Below are positions 7,141-17,461 of a stretch of 21,214 nt of DNA, piece by piece (the stretch's first letter is position 1; every line of letters begins with the position of its first letter). Origin of the DNA: CAZAQB01 sp964487155 (lineage in GTDB: Bacteria > Pseudomonadota > Gammaproteobacteria > Nitrococcales > Nitrococcaceae); assembly GCA_964487155.1 (NCBI GenBank), contig CAZAQB010000054.1, forward strand, positions 1-21,214. Reading direction: 5' to 3'. The notes under the pieces are model-generated. The model searched no databases. It saw only the letters and a program-made list of their open reading frames with translations, and was not told where the DNA came from. The translations under genes were made by a program, and so were the position numbers.

Positions 7141-9239
7141 GCACAGGTCACGACCTGCTGGTGGAGATCGGAACCGAAGAACTGCCGCCCACGGCCCTGC
7201 GGGGGCTCATGGAGGCCTTCGCCGGCGGGGTGCTGGCCGGCCTGGCCCAGGCCGAACTGACTCATGGCGCCCATCGACCCTACGCCACCCCCCGGCGCCT
7301 CGCCCTGCTGGTGGAAGGCCTGCCGGAAACCCAGCCGCAGCGCCAGGTGGAGCGCCGCGGGCCGGCGCTGGCGGCCGCCTTCGACGCCGACGGCCAGCCC
7401 ACCAGGGCCGCGCTCGGCTTCGCCCGCTCCTGCGGCGTGGCGGTGGACGCCCTGCAGCGCCTGGAGACCGACAAGGGCAGCTGGCTCGCCTACCGGGCGG
7501 TGGAGCCTGGCGCCGCCAGCGCAGAACTGCTGCCGGCCATCGTCGAGCGCGCCCTGGGCCAGCTGCCGATCCCCAAGCGCATGCGCTGGGGCAGCCGCGA
7601 GGCCAGCTTCGTGCGCCCGGTGCACTGGATCGTCCTGTTGCTGGGCGATGCGGTGGTGCCGGCGCGGCTGTTCGACCTGAACAGCGGCCGGCAGACCCGC
7701 GGCCACCGCTTCCACGCGCCCGGGCGGATGGAGATCCGCCGGCCGGCGGACTACGCCCGGCGTCTCGGGCAGGACGGTTTCGTGGTGGCGGATTTCGACG
7801 AGCGCCGCAGCCGGGTCCGGGCCGGGGTGGAAGCGACCGCCGAGGACATCGGCGGCCGGGCGGTGATCGAGGACGCTCTGCTGGACGAGGTCACCGCCCT
7901 GGTGGAATGGCCCGTGCCCCTGGCCGGCAGCTTCGACCGGGAATTCCTGCGCGTGCCGGAAGAGGCGCTGGTCTCCAGCATGCAGGGCCACCAGCGCTAC
8001 TTCCCGGTGCGGGACGCCGACGGCGCCCTGCTGCCCCGCTTCGTAACCGTGGCGAACCTGGAGAGCCGCGAGCCGTCCCAGGTGGTGGCCGGCAACGAGC
8101 GGGTCATCCGGCCCCGGCTGGCCGACGCCGCCTTCTTCTGGGACGCCGACCGGCGCCGGCCGCTGGCCGACCGGATCCCGGCGCTGGCGCAGGTGGTGTT
8201 CCAGCAGCGCCTCGGCAGCCTGCACGACAAGAGCGCCCGGGTGGCGACCCTGGGGGCAAGCCTGTGCGGCGCTTTCGGCGTGGCGCCGGATCGCGTCGAG
8301 CGGGCCGCCTGGCTGGCCCGCACCGACCTGCTCACCGAAATGGTGGGGGAGTTCCCCGAACTGCAGGGCATCATGGGCCGCTACTACGCCATCCATGACG
8401 GCGAACCGCCCGACGTGGCGGTGGCCCTGGACGAGCAGTACCGGCCCCGGTTCGCCGGCGACGCCGTGGCTGCCACCCCCCTGGGCCAGCTGCTGGCAGT
8501 GGCCGAGCGGGCCGACACCCTGCTGGGGGCGTTCACCATCGGCAAGGCACCGAGCGGCGCCAAGGACCCGTTCGCCCTGCGCCGCGCCGCCCTGGGCCTG
8601 CTGCGCACGTTGCTGGAGAGCCATCGCGCCCTGGATCTGCGGGAGCTGTTCGCGGCAGCCGGCGAAGGCATGCCTGAGGCGCTGGACGCCGGGGCCCAGG
8701 TCGAACCGGTGGTCGCCTTCTGCCTGGAGCGGCTGCGTTACTGGTACCTGGAGCAGGGCGTGCCCGCCGAGCTGTTCGAGGCGGTGCGCAGCGCCGAGGA
8801 GGCGGGCGTGACGGTCAGCGACCCGGTGGACTTCCAGCACCGCCTGGAGGCCTGCCGCAGTTTCGCCGGCCTGCCGGAAGCCGCCAGCCTGGCGGCCGCC
8901 AACAAGCGCATCCGCAACATCCTGCGCAAGTCGGCGGCCCGGCTGCCCGGCCACGTGGACCCGGAGCGCCTCCAGGAGCCCGCCGAACGGGATCTCTACG
9001 AGGCAGTCAGCGAGCTGGCCGCGGAGGTGGAGGATCGGGTCGCCGCCGGCGAGTACGAGCCGGCCCTGCACCGGCTGGCGCAGCTGCGGGATCCGGTGGA
9101 TCGCTTCTTTGACCAGGTGCTGGTGATGGCGGAGGACCCGGTCCTGCAGGCCAATCGCCTGGCCCTGCTCGACCGACTGAGCCGGCTGTTCCTGAGCATC
9201 GCCGACGTCAGCCGGTTGCCCGGCGGCGAGGCGGGATGA
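7137..9239 (+). CDS. glyS: Glycyl-tRNA synthetase beta subunit
   Basis: Beta subunit of the tetrameric glycyl-tRNA synthetase, needed for tRNA recognition. At 700 aa it is near E. coli GlyS (689 aa). The N-terminus LLVEIGTEELPPTALRGL is diagnostic. Further conserved blocks are PKRMRWG, FVRPVHWIVLLLG, GHRFHAPG, PEEALVSSMQGHQRYFPV, VVAGNERVIRPRLADAAFFWDAD, LTEMVGEFPELQGIMGRYYA and SGAKDPFALRRAALGLLR, followed by a C-terminal anticodon-binding-like helical domain (about 560-690). The ATG is within the glyQ stop (4-bp overlap), and its own stop overlaps the gmhB start in the same way. Confidence 0.97.
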
Positions 9240-9790
9240 CCCGCCGGGTTGTCCTGCTGGACCGGGACGGCGTCATCAACGCCGACAGCGACGCCTTCAT
9301 CACCCGGCCGGATCTATGGCAGCCGCTGCCGGGCTCCCTGGACGCCATTGCCGCGCTGAGCACCGCCGGCTGGCAGGTGGCAGTGTGCACCAACCAGTCG
9401 GGCGTGGCCCGGGGGCTGCTGGATGAAGCCACCCTGGAGGCCATCCACCGGCGCATGGCGGCGGAGGTGGAGGCGGCTGGGGGCCGACTGGCGGGAATCT
9501 TCGTCTGCCCCCATGGACCCGAGGCCGGCTGTTGCTGTCGAAAGCCGCGGCCCGGGTTGCTGCACCAGGCGGCCGCGGCCCTGAGAGTGACAACGGCCGG
9601 GGTGCCGGTGGTGGGGGACAGCCTGCGGGATCTGCAGGCGGCCCAGGCAGCCGGCGCCCGGCCCTTGCTGGTGCGCACCGGGAAGGGTGAGCGCACCTGG
9701 CGCAACCTGCCGGCGGAGCTCGCTGACGTACCTGTACTGCCCGACCTGGCGGCTGCAGCCCGGCTGCTGCTGGAGGAAGACCGTGGCTAG
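9236..9790 (+). CDS. gmhB: D-glycero-beta-D-manno-heptose 1,7-bisphosphate 7-phosphatase
   Basis: HAD-family phosphatase that removes the 7-phosphate of heptose bisphosphate in ADP-heptose synthesis for the LPS inner core. It has 184 aa. HAD motif I is LLDRDGVIN with nucleophile Asp9 and acid/base Asp11, motif II is TNQSG (52-56), and motif IV is VVGDSLRDL. The zinc loop is intact: Cys91 and His93 (CPHG), then Cys99 and Cys101 (C-C-C-RKP). A histidinol-phosphate phosphatase is the main alternative, but the free-standing form and the glyS-gmhB-plsC order match gmhB in Pseudomonas. The start overlaps glyS by 4 bp; the end overlaps plsC by 8 bp. Confidence 0.93.
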   Translation: MTRRVVLLDRDGVINADSDAFITRPDLWQPLPGSLDAIAALSTAGWQVAVCTNQSGVARGLLDEATLEAIHRRMAAEVEAAGGRLAGIFVCPHGPEAGCCCRKPRPGLLHQAAAALRVTTAGVPVVGDSLRDLQAAQAAGARPLLVRTGKGERTWRNLPAELADVPVLPDLAAAARLLLEEDRG

Positions 9791-10538
9791 TGGCCGGAGG
9801 CTGGCTGCCGCGCTGCGGGGCCTGGTGTTCGAGCTGGGGTTCGTGACCTCCGTGACCGTCTGGGGCCTGGTCAGCATGCTCAGCGTGGCGTTTCCGTACC
9901 GGAGGCGGTTCTGGTTCATCAGCCGCTGGGCGGTGTGGATGCTGGACTGGCTGCGGCTGTGCTGCGGGATACGCTGGCAGATAGAAGGCCTGGAGAATAT
10001 CCCCCGGCAGCCGGCTGTGGTGATGAGCAAGCATCAGTCCACCTGGGAAACCCTGGCGCTGGTGCGCTGGTTCACTCCGCAGTCCTGGGTGCTGAAGCGG
10101 GAACTGTCCTGGCTGCCGGTGTTCGGCTGGGCGCTGGCGCTGCTCGACCCCATCGCCATCGACCGCGGTGCCGGGCGCGGCGCAGTAACCCAGGTGGTGA
10201 GCCAGGGCCGGCAACGCCTTGCCGACGAGCGCTGGGTGGTGGTCTTCCCGGAAGGCACCCGGGTGGCTGCCGGCAGCAAGCTTCGCTACCGCATCGGCGG
10301 GGCGGTGCTGGCCGTGAGGGCAGGCGTGCCGGTGGTGCCGGTCGCCCACAACGCCGGCCACTACTGGCCGCGGCGCAGCATCGCCAAGTACCCGGGCACC
10401 GTCCGGGTGCGCATAGGCCCGCCCATCGCCACCGAAGGCAGCACGCCGGAGCAGGTCATCGCCCGCGTGGAGGAGTGGATCGAAGACCAGATGCTGGAAC
10501 TGGATGCGCTGGCGAAGCAGGAGGTCGAAAGCAGTTAG
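9783..10538 (+). CDS. plsC: 1-acyl-sn-glycerol-3-phosphate acyltransferase (PlsC family)
   Basis: Inner-membrane enzyme that acylates lysophosphatidic acid to phosphatidic acid. It has 251 aa from the GTG at 9783, chosen for its strong ribosome site (GGAGG) and 8-bp overlap with gmhB. An N-terminal membrane segment (about 11-37) precedes the catalytic motif KHQSTWET, with His84. The acidic partner is Glu89 rather than the usual Asp of HX4D, which as far as I recall is common in this subfamily. Motif III FPEGTR is at 155-160, and a VPVVPVAHN block follows. The position matches the acyltransferase between gmhB and gyrB in Pseudomonas. The stop codon TAG lies inside the inverted repeat of the next element, so the last codons abut its insertion point. 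A specialised lipid A or ornithine-lipid acyltransferase cannot be excluded. Confidence 0.88.
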   Translation: MASGRRLAAALRGLVFELGFVTSVTVWGLVSMLSVAFPYRRRFWFISRWAVWMLDWLRLCCGIRWQIEGLENIPRQPAVVMSKHQSTWETLALVRWFTPQSWVLKRELSWLPVFGWALALLDPIAIDRGAGRGAVTQVVSQGRQRLADERWVVVFPEGTRVAAGSKLRYRIGGAVLAVRAGVPVVPVAHNAGHYWPRRSIAKYPGTVRVRIGPPIATEGSTPEQVIARVEEWIEDQMLELDALAKQEVESS

Positions 10539-10673
10539 CCGCAGATGAACACAGATAAACGCAGATATTGAGATATGGTTTGCGCAGGGAAGACCCCCCC
10601 TGGAGCGACATTTTATTATTGAATCAATAAGTTATTCGAAAATCCGCGTTTATCCGCGTTCATCTGCGGCTAA
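10535..10673. mobile_element. MITE-like inverted-repeat element between plsC and gyrB
   Basis: The 32-bp arms at 10535-10566 and 10642-10673 are inverted copies matching at 29 of 32 positions; both begin TTAGCCGCAGATGAAC when read inward. The 75-bp centre is A/T-rich and has no coding potential. Read on either strand the arms fold into one long hairpin, so the element may act as a bidirectional terminator for the convergent plsC and gyrB genes. Repeats of this CCGCAGATGAAC type are, from memory, widespread in proteobacterial intergenic DNA. A degenerate single arm occurs at 21081-21104. Confidence 0.7.
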
Positions 10674-10675
10674 AG

Positions 10676-10694
10676 GACCCGGCCGCGCGCCGGG

Positions 10695-10696
<2 letters not shown>
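10676..10696 (-). terminator. Possible gyrB terminator hairpin
   Basis: An 8-bp perfect stem (GACCCGGC / GCCGGGTC, 5-nt loop) overlaps the gyrB stop codon. On the minus strand it is followed by CTTTAG, only a three-T tail, so it is weak alone. The long hairpin of the adjacent element follows directly. Confidence 0.45.
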
Positions 10697-13112
<2,416 letters not shown>

Positions 13113-13140
13113 ACCAAGTCCTTAGAGGTTAACCGGCGCA

Positions 13141-14208
13141 TTATATCACCGGGTGGTAGCGGCCCTGTTCCACGTGGAACCGCCGGCCAATGCGGCCGTC
13201 CGGCACCTCTCGCTGCTCCACCGCCGTCATCAACAACTGGACGTCCTGCGCAGCGAGAGTCTGCAAGACCCCCTGGCGCTTATCCCAGTCGAGTTCGGCC
13301 CCCAGGTCGTCCAGCAGCAGCACCGGCCGCCGCCCGAGGCTCGCGGCCACCTCGACCTGGGCCAGCCGCAAGGCAAGGATGACCAGTTTCTGCTGGCCGC
13401 GGGACAGCACATCCGCAGCCAGACGTTCCCCGGCCATGACCACGAGGTCGGCTCTTTGGGGCCCCGCGCCGGTGTGTCCCTGGGCAAGGTCGCCCTCGCG
13501 CCCTCGTTCAAGGCTCGCTGCCAGCGCCTCACCCTGCCGCCAGCCGCTGCGGTAACGCCAGTCCAGCTCCAGCCGCGGCAACCACCGGCCGAGGTTCTCA
13601 CTCCAGCGGGGCCGGAGGCGTTCCAGATACCGACGCTGGGCGGCGTCCACCTGTTCCCCGCGAATCGCGAGCTCCGGCTCCCAGCTGCGGGCCAGGCGCA
13701 GGTCACCCTGGCGCAGAGCGGCATTGCGCTGCAGCAGCGCACGGTCAAATGCGCGCCGCTCCACCCGGTAGGCCGGTTCCACGTGAAACACACCCCACCC
13801 GAGGAGCCTTCGCCGCTCCGCTGGACGCCCGGTCAACAACCCCTGGCTTTCCGAGTTGATCACCTCCACGGGCAGTAGCGGCGCAAGCTCTGAGAGCAGA
13901 CCCACATCCCGCCCGTCTACCCGGGCGCGCACGCCCCCGGTTTCCCGGGTCACTCCCAGCCGGTGCCCCTGTCCCTGACCATCACGCACCCGCCCGCTTA
14001 CCACGCAGGCGGATTGCCCGTGGGCCACCAGCCGCGACAGGTCACGCACCCGGAATGACCGCACCCGGCCAAGGAAGTAGACCGCCTCCAGCAGGCTGGT
14101 CTTGCCCGCGCCGTTGGCGCCGACAATCAGGTTGATTCCCGGATCAAGAGTCAACAGCGTGTTATCCAGGTTGCGAAATCCCTGGACGGAAATTTCCTCG
14201 AGGCTCAT
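13141..14208 (-). CDS. recF: DNA replication and repair protein RecF
   Basis: SMC-like ATPase that recognises ssDNA-dsDNA junctions with RecO and RecR and helps load RecA at gaps. It has 355 aa from the ATG at 14208 (MSLEEISVQGFRNL, the normal N-terminus). A TTG at 14232 would add eight atypical residues, and neither start has a clear ribosome site. Walker A is GANGAGKTS (30-38), the ABC-type signature is LSRGQQKLVILALRLAQ, and Walker B is PVLLLDDLGAELD. It is followed closely by gyrB. The 266-bp gap to dnaN, unusually large for this gene pair, contains an inverted-repeat element. Confidence 0.96.
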   Translation of the reverse strand: MSLEEISVQGFRNLDNTLLTLDPGINLIVGANGAGKTSLLEAVYFLGRVRSFRVRDLSRLVAHGQSACVVSGRVRDGQGQGHRLGVTRETGGVRARVDGRDVGLLSELAPLLPVEVINSESQGLLTGRPAERRRLLGWGVFHVEPAYRVERRAFDRALLQRNAALRQGDLRLARSWEPELAIRGEQVDAAQRRYLERLRPRWSENLGRWLPRLELDWRYRSGWRQGEALAASLERGREGDLAQGHTGAGPQRADLVVMAGERLAADVLSRGQQKLVILALRLAQVEVAASLGRRPVLLLDDLGAELDWDKRQGVLQTLAAQDVQLLMTAVEQREVPDGRIGRRFHVEQGRYHPVI

Positions 14209-14246
14209 GGATGCACAGTGACAGACGGGCAAGACAGAGGGGAGCC

Positions 14247-14275
14247 CTAACAGCCTGTAGAACTTAGGCTGCTAG
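14247..14275. repeat. Hairpin related to the 3435-3603 element ends
   Basis: Arms CTAACAGCCT and AGGCTGCTAG (9 of 10 complementary) flank a 9-nt loop. The left part CAGCCTGTAGAACTT resembles CAGCCTGTCGGACTT of the element in the DUF4124 gene (13 of 15). It looks like a remnant end of the same family, next to a second element. Confidence 0.45.
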
Positions 14276-14440
14276 CCCGAAGATTTCATGAATTTGTACT
14301 GATATCGCGTAGGATATTGGTTTCACGAGGGACTTTTCGAACGAGCGGCGTATCGGTGAGTACGGCCGACTGAGAGAAGATTCCTTGTGGGGCCAAGAGA
14401 CACGCGAGATCGGTGCACATTCGTGAAACCTTCGGGCTAG
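14272..14440. mobile_element. MITE-like element, 169 bp, between dnaN and recF
   Basis: The 22-bp terminal inverted repeats at 14272-14293 and 14419-14440 match at 20 positions (ends CTAGCCCGAAG... and ...CTTCGGGCTAG). Because CTAG is itself palindromic, the outer CTAG may instead be a 4-bp target duplication flanking CCCGAAG ends, as seen with some IS5- and IS1380-type elements. The interior has no supportable open reading frame. It separates two normally adjacent genes of one operon. Confidence 0.65.
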
Positions 14441-14474
14441 GGGCCTCGCCAGCCCCCAATCCCAGGCAGAAGCA

Positions 14475-15578
14475 CTACAACCGCATCGGCATCACTACGA
14501 ACCGCGCCCCCTCTTCGCCTTCGCCCTGAACCAGCGCGCTGCTGTTACCGTCGGTCAGGTAGACATGCACGGTGCCGGCGGAGATCGCCGCCAGCACATC
14601 CAGCATGTAGCTGGCGTTGAACCCAACCTCCAGGCCCTCACCGGCGAAACTCACCGGTACTTCCTCCTCAGCCTCTTCCTGCTCGGGGTTGTGCGACTGT
14701 ATCCGCAGCCGGTCCCGCTCCACCACAAACCGCACACCGCGATACTTCTCGTTGGACAGAATGGAGGCCCGTACCAGCGCCTGGCGCAGGGTCTCCCGGT
14801 CCACGTCCATGCGCGTGCCGCTGCCGTCGGGGATCACCCTACCGTACTCCGGGAAGCGCCCGTCGATGAGCTTCGAGGTAAAGCGCAGCCGCGGCAGGCT
14901 GATTCGCACGTGGTTGCCGCCGAGGGCGAGTTCCACCGCCTCCTCCGAAGCCTCCAGCAGACGCAGCATTTCCTGCACGCCCTTGCGCGGCACGATGACC
15001 TGCCGTGGCTCCTGCACACCCGTCTCCGCCGCCAGGGACGCCAGGGCCAGCCGGTGTCCGTCGGTGGCCACCGCGCGAATCCCCACGGGTTCGATCTCCA
15101 GCAGCAGCCCGTTCAGGTAGTAGCGCACGTCCTGAATCGCCATGGAGAAGTGAGTTTTTTCCAGCAGCCAACGCAGACCCGCCTGGGTCAGGCCCACGGT
15201 CTGGGGCTCGCCAATCTCCTCCATGCCCGGGAAATCCGCTGCCGGCAGCGTGGCGAGGGAGAATCGGCTCCTCCCGGAGCGCAGCACCACCCGCTGCTGG
15301 TCCACCTGCAGCCGCAGCCGAGCACCCTCCGGCAGATTGCGAACGATGTCCGCCGCCTTGCGTGCCGGAAGCGTGATCTGGCCCCCCTCCAGCACTTCGC
15401 ATTCCACTCCCGCCTGGAGTTCCACCTCCAGGTCGCTGGCCGTCAGGGTCAGGCCTTCGCCTTCCCGCGCCACCACCAGCACATGCCCCAGCACGGGCAT
15501 GGTCTGCCGACGCTCCACCACACCGATCACCGCCTGCAGTGGTCCCAGCAGCCTCTCGCGGTCGATTTCGAACTGCAT
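14475..15578 (-). CDS. dnaN: DNA polymerase III sliding clamp (beta subunit)
   Basis: Ring-forming homodimer that tethers DNA polymerase III and other enzymes to DNA. It has 367 aa (E. coli 366). Features typical of the family are the N-terminus MQFEIDRERLLGPLQAVIGVVERRQTMPVLGHV (read in parts), AVATDGHRLA near the middle, VIVPRKGVQEMLRLL and the C-terminal VVMPMRL. Three repeated clamp domains are expected from the length. The ATG has a GGGAG ribosome site. It is downstream of dnaA and upstream of recF on the same strand, with a possible own promoter in the dnaA-dnaN gap. Confidence 0.97.
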   Translation of the reverse strand: MQFEIDRERLLGPLQAVIGVVERRQTMPVLGHVLVVAREGEGLTLTASDLEVELQAGVECEVLEGGQITLPARKAADIVRNLPEGARLRLQVDQQRVVLRSGRSRFSLATLPAADFPGMEEIGEPQTVGLTQAGLRWLLEKTHFSMAIQDVRYYLNGLLLEIEPVGIRAVATDGHRLALASLAAETGVQEPRQVIVPRKGVQEMLRLLEASEEAVELALGGNHVRISLPRLRFTSKLIDGRFPEYGRVIPDGSGTRMDVDRETLRQALVRASILSNEKYRGVRFVVERDRLRIQSHNPEQEEAEEEVPVSFAGEGLEVGFNASYMLDVLAAISAGTVHVYLTDGNSSALVQGEGEEGARFVVMPMRL

Positions 15579-15616
15579 GGCTCGGCCTGCTCCCAGCTCT
15601 CTTAAAAACAGATCAG

Positions 15617-15646
15617 TGTATAGAACCTGTTTGTTGTTACTGGCGA
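15617..15646 (-). promoter_or_regulatory. Possible dnaN promoter
   Basis: The minus strand reads TCGCCA (4 of 6 to -35), an 18-bp spacer, then TATACA (5 of 6 to -10), ending about 39 bp before the dnaN ATG. It overlaps the A/T-rich part of the candidate origin. Confidence 0.35.
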
Positions 15647-15791
15647 CTGCCCGGTCTGGGGACAGCCACCGTTAATCCCAGTCGCCGCACGCGGTTGCGA
15701 AGAATAATGCCTGTGGATGCCTGCGCCGGAGCTCTGGGGGCGGCCGCTGAGTAAACTGTGGACAGAATCAGCCGGTCTGCACCCCTGCAGG

Positions 15792-15800
15792 TTATCCACA
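15792..15800 (+). promoter_or_regulatory. Perfect DnaA box
   Basis: TTATCCACA, a full match to the high-affinity DnaA box, lies immediately next to the dnaA stop codon (15801-15803) with no base between them. Confidence 0.8.
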
Positions 15801-17135
15801 TCATGTGCTCAGGCTGCGCAGAAGTTTTTCATGATCCTCCCGCATCCGCGAGTCATCCGTACACAGCTCAGCTACTTTACGGCAGGCATGCAGCACGGTG
15901 GTGTGGTCGCGTCCGCCGAAGGCATCGCCGATCTCCGGCAGGCTGTGACCCGTGAGCTCCTTGGCGAGCGCCATGGCCAGCTGTCGCGGCCGGGTAATGG
16001 AACGGCTGCGCCGCTTTGAGAGCAGGTCGGCCACGCGGATCTTGTAGTAATCCGCCACAGTGCGCTGAATGTTTTCAATCGTGATCAGCTTGTCCTGCAG
16101 GGCCAGCAGGTCGCGCAGGGCGGTCTTGGCGAAATCCACGGTGATCGGCTGCCCCATGAACTGAGCGTTCGCCACCACCCGGCGCAAGGCGCCCTCCAAC
16201 TCGCGGATATTGGAGCGGATGCGCTTGGCGATGAAGAATGCCACGTCCGGCGGCAGCTCCATGCCCTCCTGGCTCGCCTTGCTGAGCAGGATCGCCACCC
16301 GGGTTTCCAGTTCCGGCGGCTCGATGGCCACGGTGAGGCCCCAGCCGAAGCGCGACTTGAGGCGCTCCTCCAGCCCCTGCACCTCCTTGGGATAGCGGTC
16401 ACAGGTGAGGATCACCTGGCGCTGACCCTCCAGCAGGGCGTTGAAAGTGTGGAAAAACTCCTCCTGGGAGCGCTCCTTGCCAGCGAAGAACTGGATGTCG
16501 TCGATGAGCAGCGTATCGACGCTGCGGTAATAGCGCTTGAATTCGTTGATGGCATTGTGCTGGAGCGCTTTCACCATGTCCCCCACGAAGCGCTCCGAAT
16601 GGAGGTACAGCACCTTGACCCCCCGCCGAGCCCCCACCATGCCGTTGCCGATGGCGTGCATCAGGTGGGTCTTGCCAAGCCCCACACCGCCGTAGATGAA
16701 CAGCGGGTTGTAGGCTGCTCCAGGGTTTTCCACCACCTGAGCGCCAGCGGCCCGGGCCAGCTGGTTGGACTTGCCCTCCACGAAAGTGTCGAAGGTAAAA
16801 TTGGGGTTCAGCTTGCTCCCGGTGGGCAGGCCCGGGGCCGGTGGCGGTTCAGGCGGGCGTTGCCGCTGGCTCGCGGCCGGTGGGGCGCTGGACCCGATTT
16901 CCAGGGCCAGCGCCGGAGCTTCTCCGGGCCGAAGGTCGTCGAGCAGCCCCTGAATGCGCTCCGCGAAGTGCTCCCGCACCCAGTCCATCACGAAGCGGTT
17001 GGGGGCCAGGAGGCGGAGCTGCTGCTCATCCTCCACCGCCTGCAAAGGCCGGATCCAGGTGTTGAGCTGCTGGTCCGGCAGCTCCTGTTCCAGGCGCCGC
17101 AGACAGCCTTGCCACAGGGGCTCCTTCACAAGCAC
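15801..17135 (-). CDS. dnaA: Chromosomal replication initiator DnaA
   Basis: AAA+ ATPase that binds DnaA boxes and opens oriC. It has 444 aa. Domain I (LWQGCLRRLEQELPDQQLN, about 7-25) is followed by a Pro-rich linker (84-106). Domain III has Walker A GGVGLGKTH (149-157), Walker B LLIDDIQFFAGKE and sensor regions. Domain IV carries the DNA-binding signature KELTGHSLPEIGDAFGGRDHTTVLHA (read as two parts) near residues 394-420. The start is GTG at 17135 with GAGG 6 bp upstream; an internal GTG six bases downstream is possible. It is divergent from rpmH and followed by dnaN after the candidate origin. Length is slightly below E. coli DnaA (467 aa) because domain II is short. Confidence 0.97.
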   Translation of the reverse strand: MLVKEPLWQGCLRRLEQELPDQQLNTWIRPLQAVEDEQQLRLLAPNRFVMDWVREHFAERIQGLLDDLRPGEAPALALEIGSSAPPAASQRQRPPEPPPAPGLPTGSKLNPNFTFDTFVEGKSNQLARAAGAQVVENPGAAYNPLFIYGGVGLGKTHLMHAIGNGMVGARRGVKVLYLHSERFVGDMVKALQHNAINEFKRYYRSVDTLLIDDIQFFAGKERSQEEFFHTFNALLEGQRQVILTCDRYPKEVQGLEERLKSRFGWGLTVAIEPPELETRVAILLSKASQEGMELPPDVAFFIAKRIRSNIRELEGALRRVVANAQFMGQPITVDFAKTALRDLLALQDKLITIENIQRTVADYYKIRVADLLSKRRSRSITRPRQLAMALAKELTGHSLPEIGDAFGGRDHTTVLHACRKVAELCTDDSRMREDHEKLLRSLST

Positions 17136-17178
17136 AACACGACCTCACTGGTCAGGGGGGAGGGGATGGACCGCAGAG

Positions 17179-17208
17179 TCTATACCCGGCACCGGGGCGT
17201 AGCCACCA
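17179..17208 (-). promoter_or_regulatory. Possible dnaA promoter
   Basis: The minus strand has TATAGA (17179-17184), with a poor -35 (TGGTGG) 18 bp upstream, about 44 bp before the dnaA start. It lies back-to-back with the rpmH promoter. Confidence 0.25.
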
Positions 17209-17217
17209 GCCCCCAAA

Positions 17218-17247
17218 TTGACATCGCCCGGGACTTCGAAGTAAATT
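17218..17247 (+). promoter_or_regulatory. Sigma-70 promoter of the rpmH operon
   Basis: A perfect -35 TTGACA (17218-17223), an 18-bp spacer and -10 TAAATT (17242-17247) lie upstream of rpmH. The inferred start is near 17254, leaving a leader of about 73 nt that contains a strong hairpin. Confidence 0.65.
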
Positions 17248-17264
17248 CGCGGGCTCTGTTTCTG

Positions 17265-17289
17265 GGGCCCGGACCGCCGGTTCGGGCCC
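17265..17289 (+). terminator. Terminator-like hairpin in the rpmH leader
   Basis: An 11-bp stem (GGGCCCGGACC / GGTTCGGGCCC, one G-U pair, 3-nt loop) is followed by TTTACG. It lies between the rpmH promoter and start codon. It could be a weak attenuator, a structural leader element, or a roadblock to transcription entering from either side. The T-tail is too short to call it a strong terminator. Confidence 0.45.
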
Positions 17290-17326
17290 TTTACGTGAAC
17301 GCTTCCTCCAGGGGGTCGGGGACGGC

Positions 17327-17461
17327 ATGAAGAGGACCTTTCAGCCCAGCGTTATCAAGCGCAAGCGCACCCATGGGTTTCGAGCCCGCATGGCCACCAA
17401 GAACGGCCGCCAGGTGCTGGCGCGGCGGCGTGCCAAGGGGCGCCACCGTCTCACTCCCTGA
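17327..17461 (+). CDS. rpmH: 50S ribosomal protein L34
   Basis: Small basic protein of the large ribosomal subunit, 44 aa. The sequence starts MKRTFQPSVIKRKRTHGFRA and ends GRHRLTP, a near-canonical L34. It is the first gene of the divergent cluster opposite dnaA. The ribosome site is modest (GGGGA). Its 3' part overlaps the likely start of rnpA. Confidence 0.97.
   Translation: MKRTFQPSVIKRKRTHGFRARMATKNGRQVLARRRAKGRHRLTP

Larger units (their letters stand above)
15579..15800. other. oriC: Candidate replication origin (oriC), dnaA-dnaN gap
   Basis: This 222-bp gap contains a perfect DnaA box and two 7-of-9 boxes on the opposite strand (TGTGGATGC at 15712-15720 and TGTGGACAG at 15757-15765). 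An A/T-richer stretch (about 15600-15640, CTTAAAAACAGATCAG...) could be the unwinding element. An 8-bp inverted repeat (GGCGACTG 15642-15649 / CAGTCGCC 15679-15686) is also present. The dnaA-rpmH gap, the other common site, has no DnaA box I can find. Only one box is perfect, so the assignment is tentative. Confidence 0.5.

Noticed and set aside
17136..17326. oriC in the dnaA-rpmH gap
   Set aside because: The position is common for origins, but I found no TTATCCACA-like box on either strand and the gap is GC-rich. It contains the rpmH promoter and a hairpin instead.
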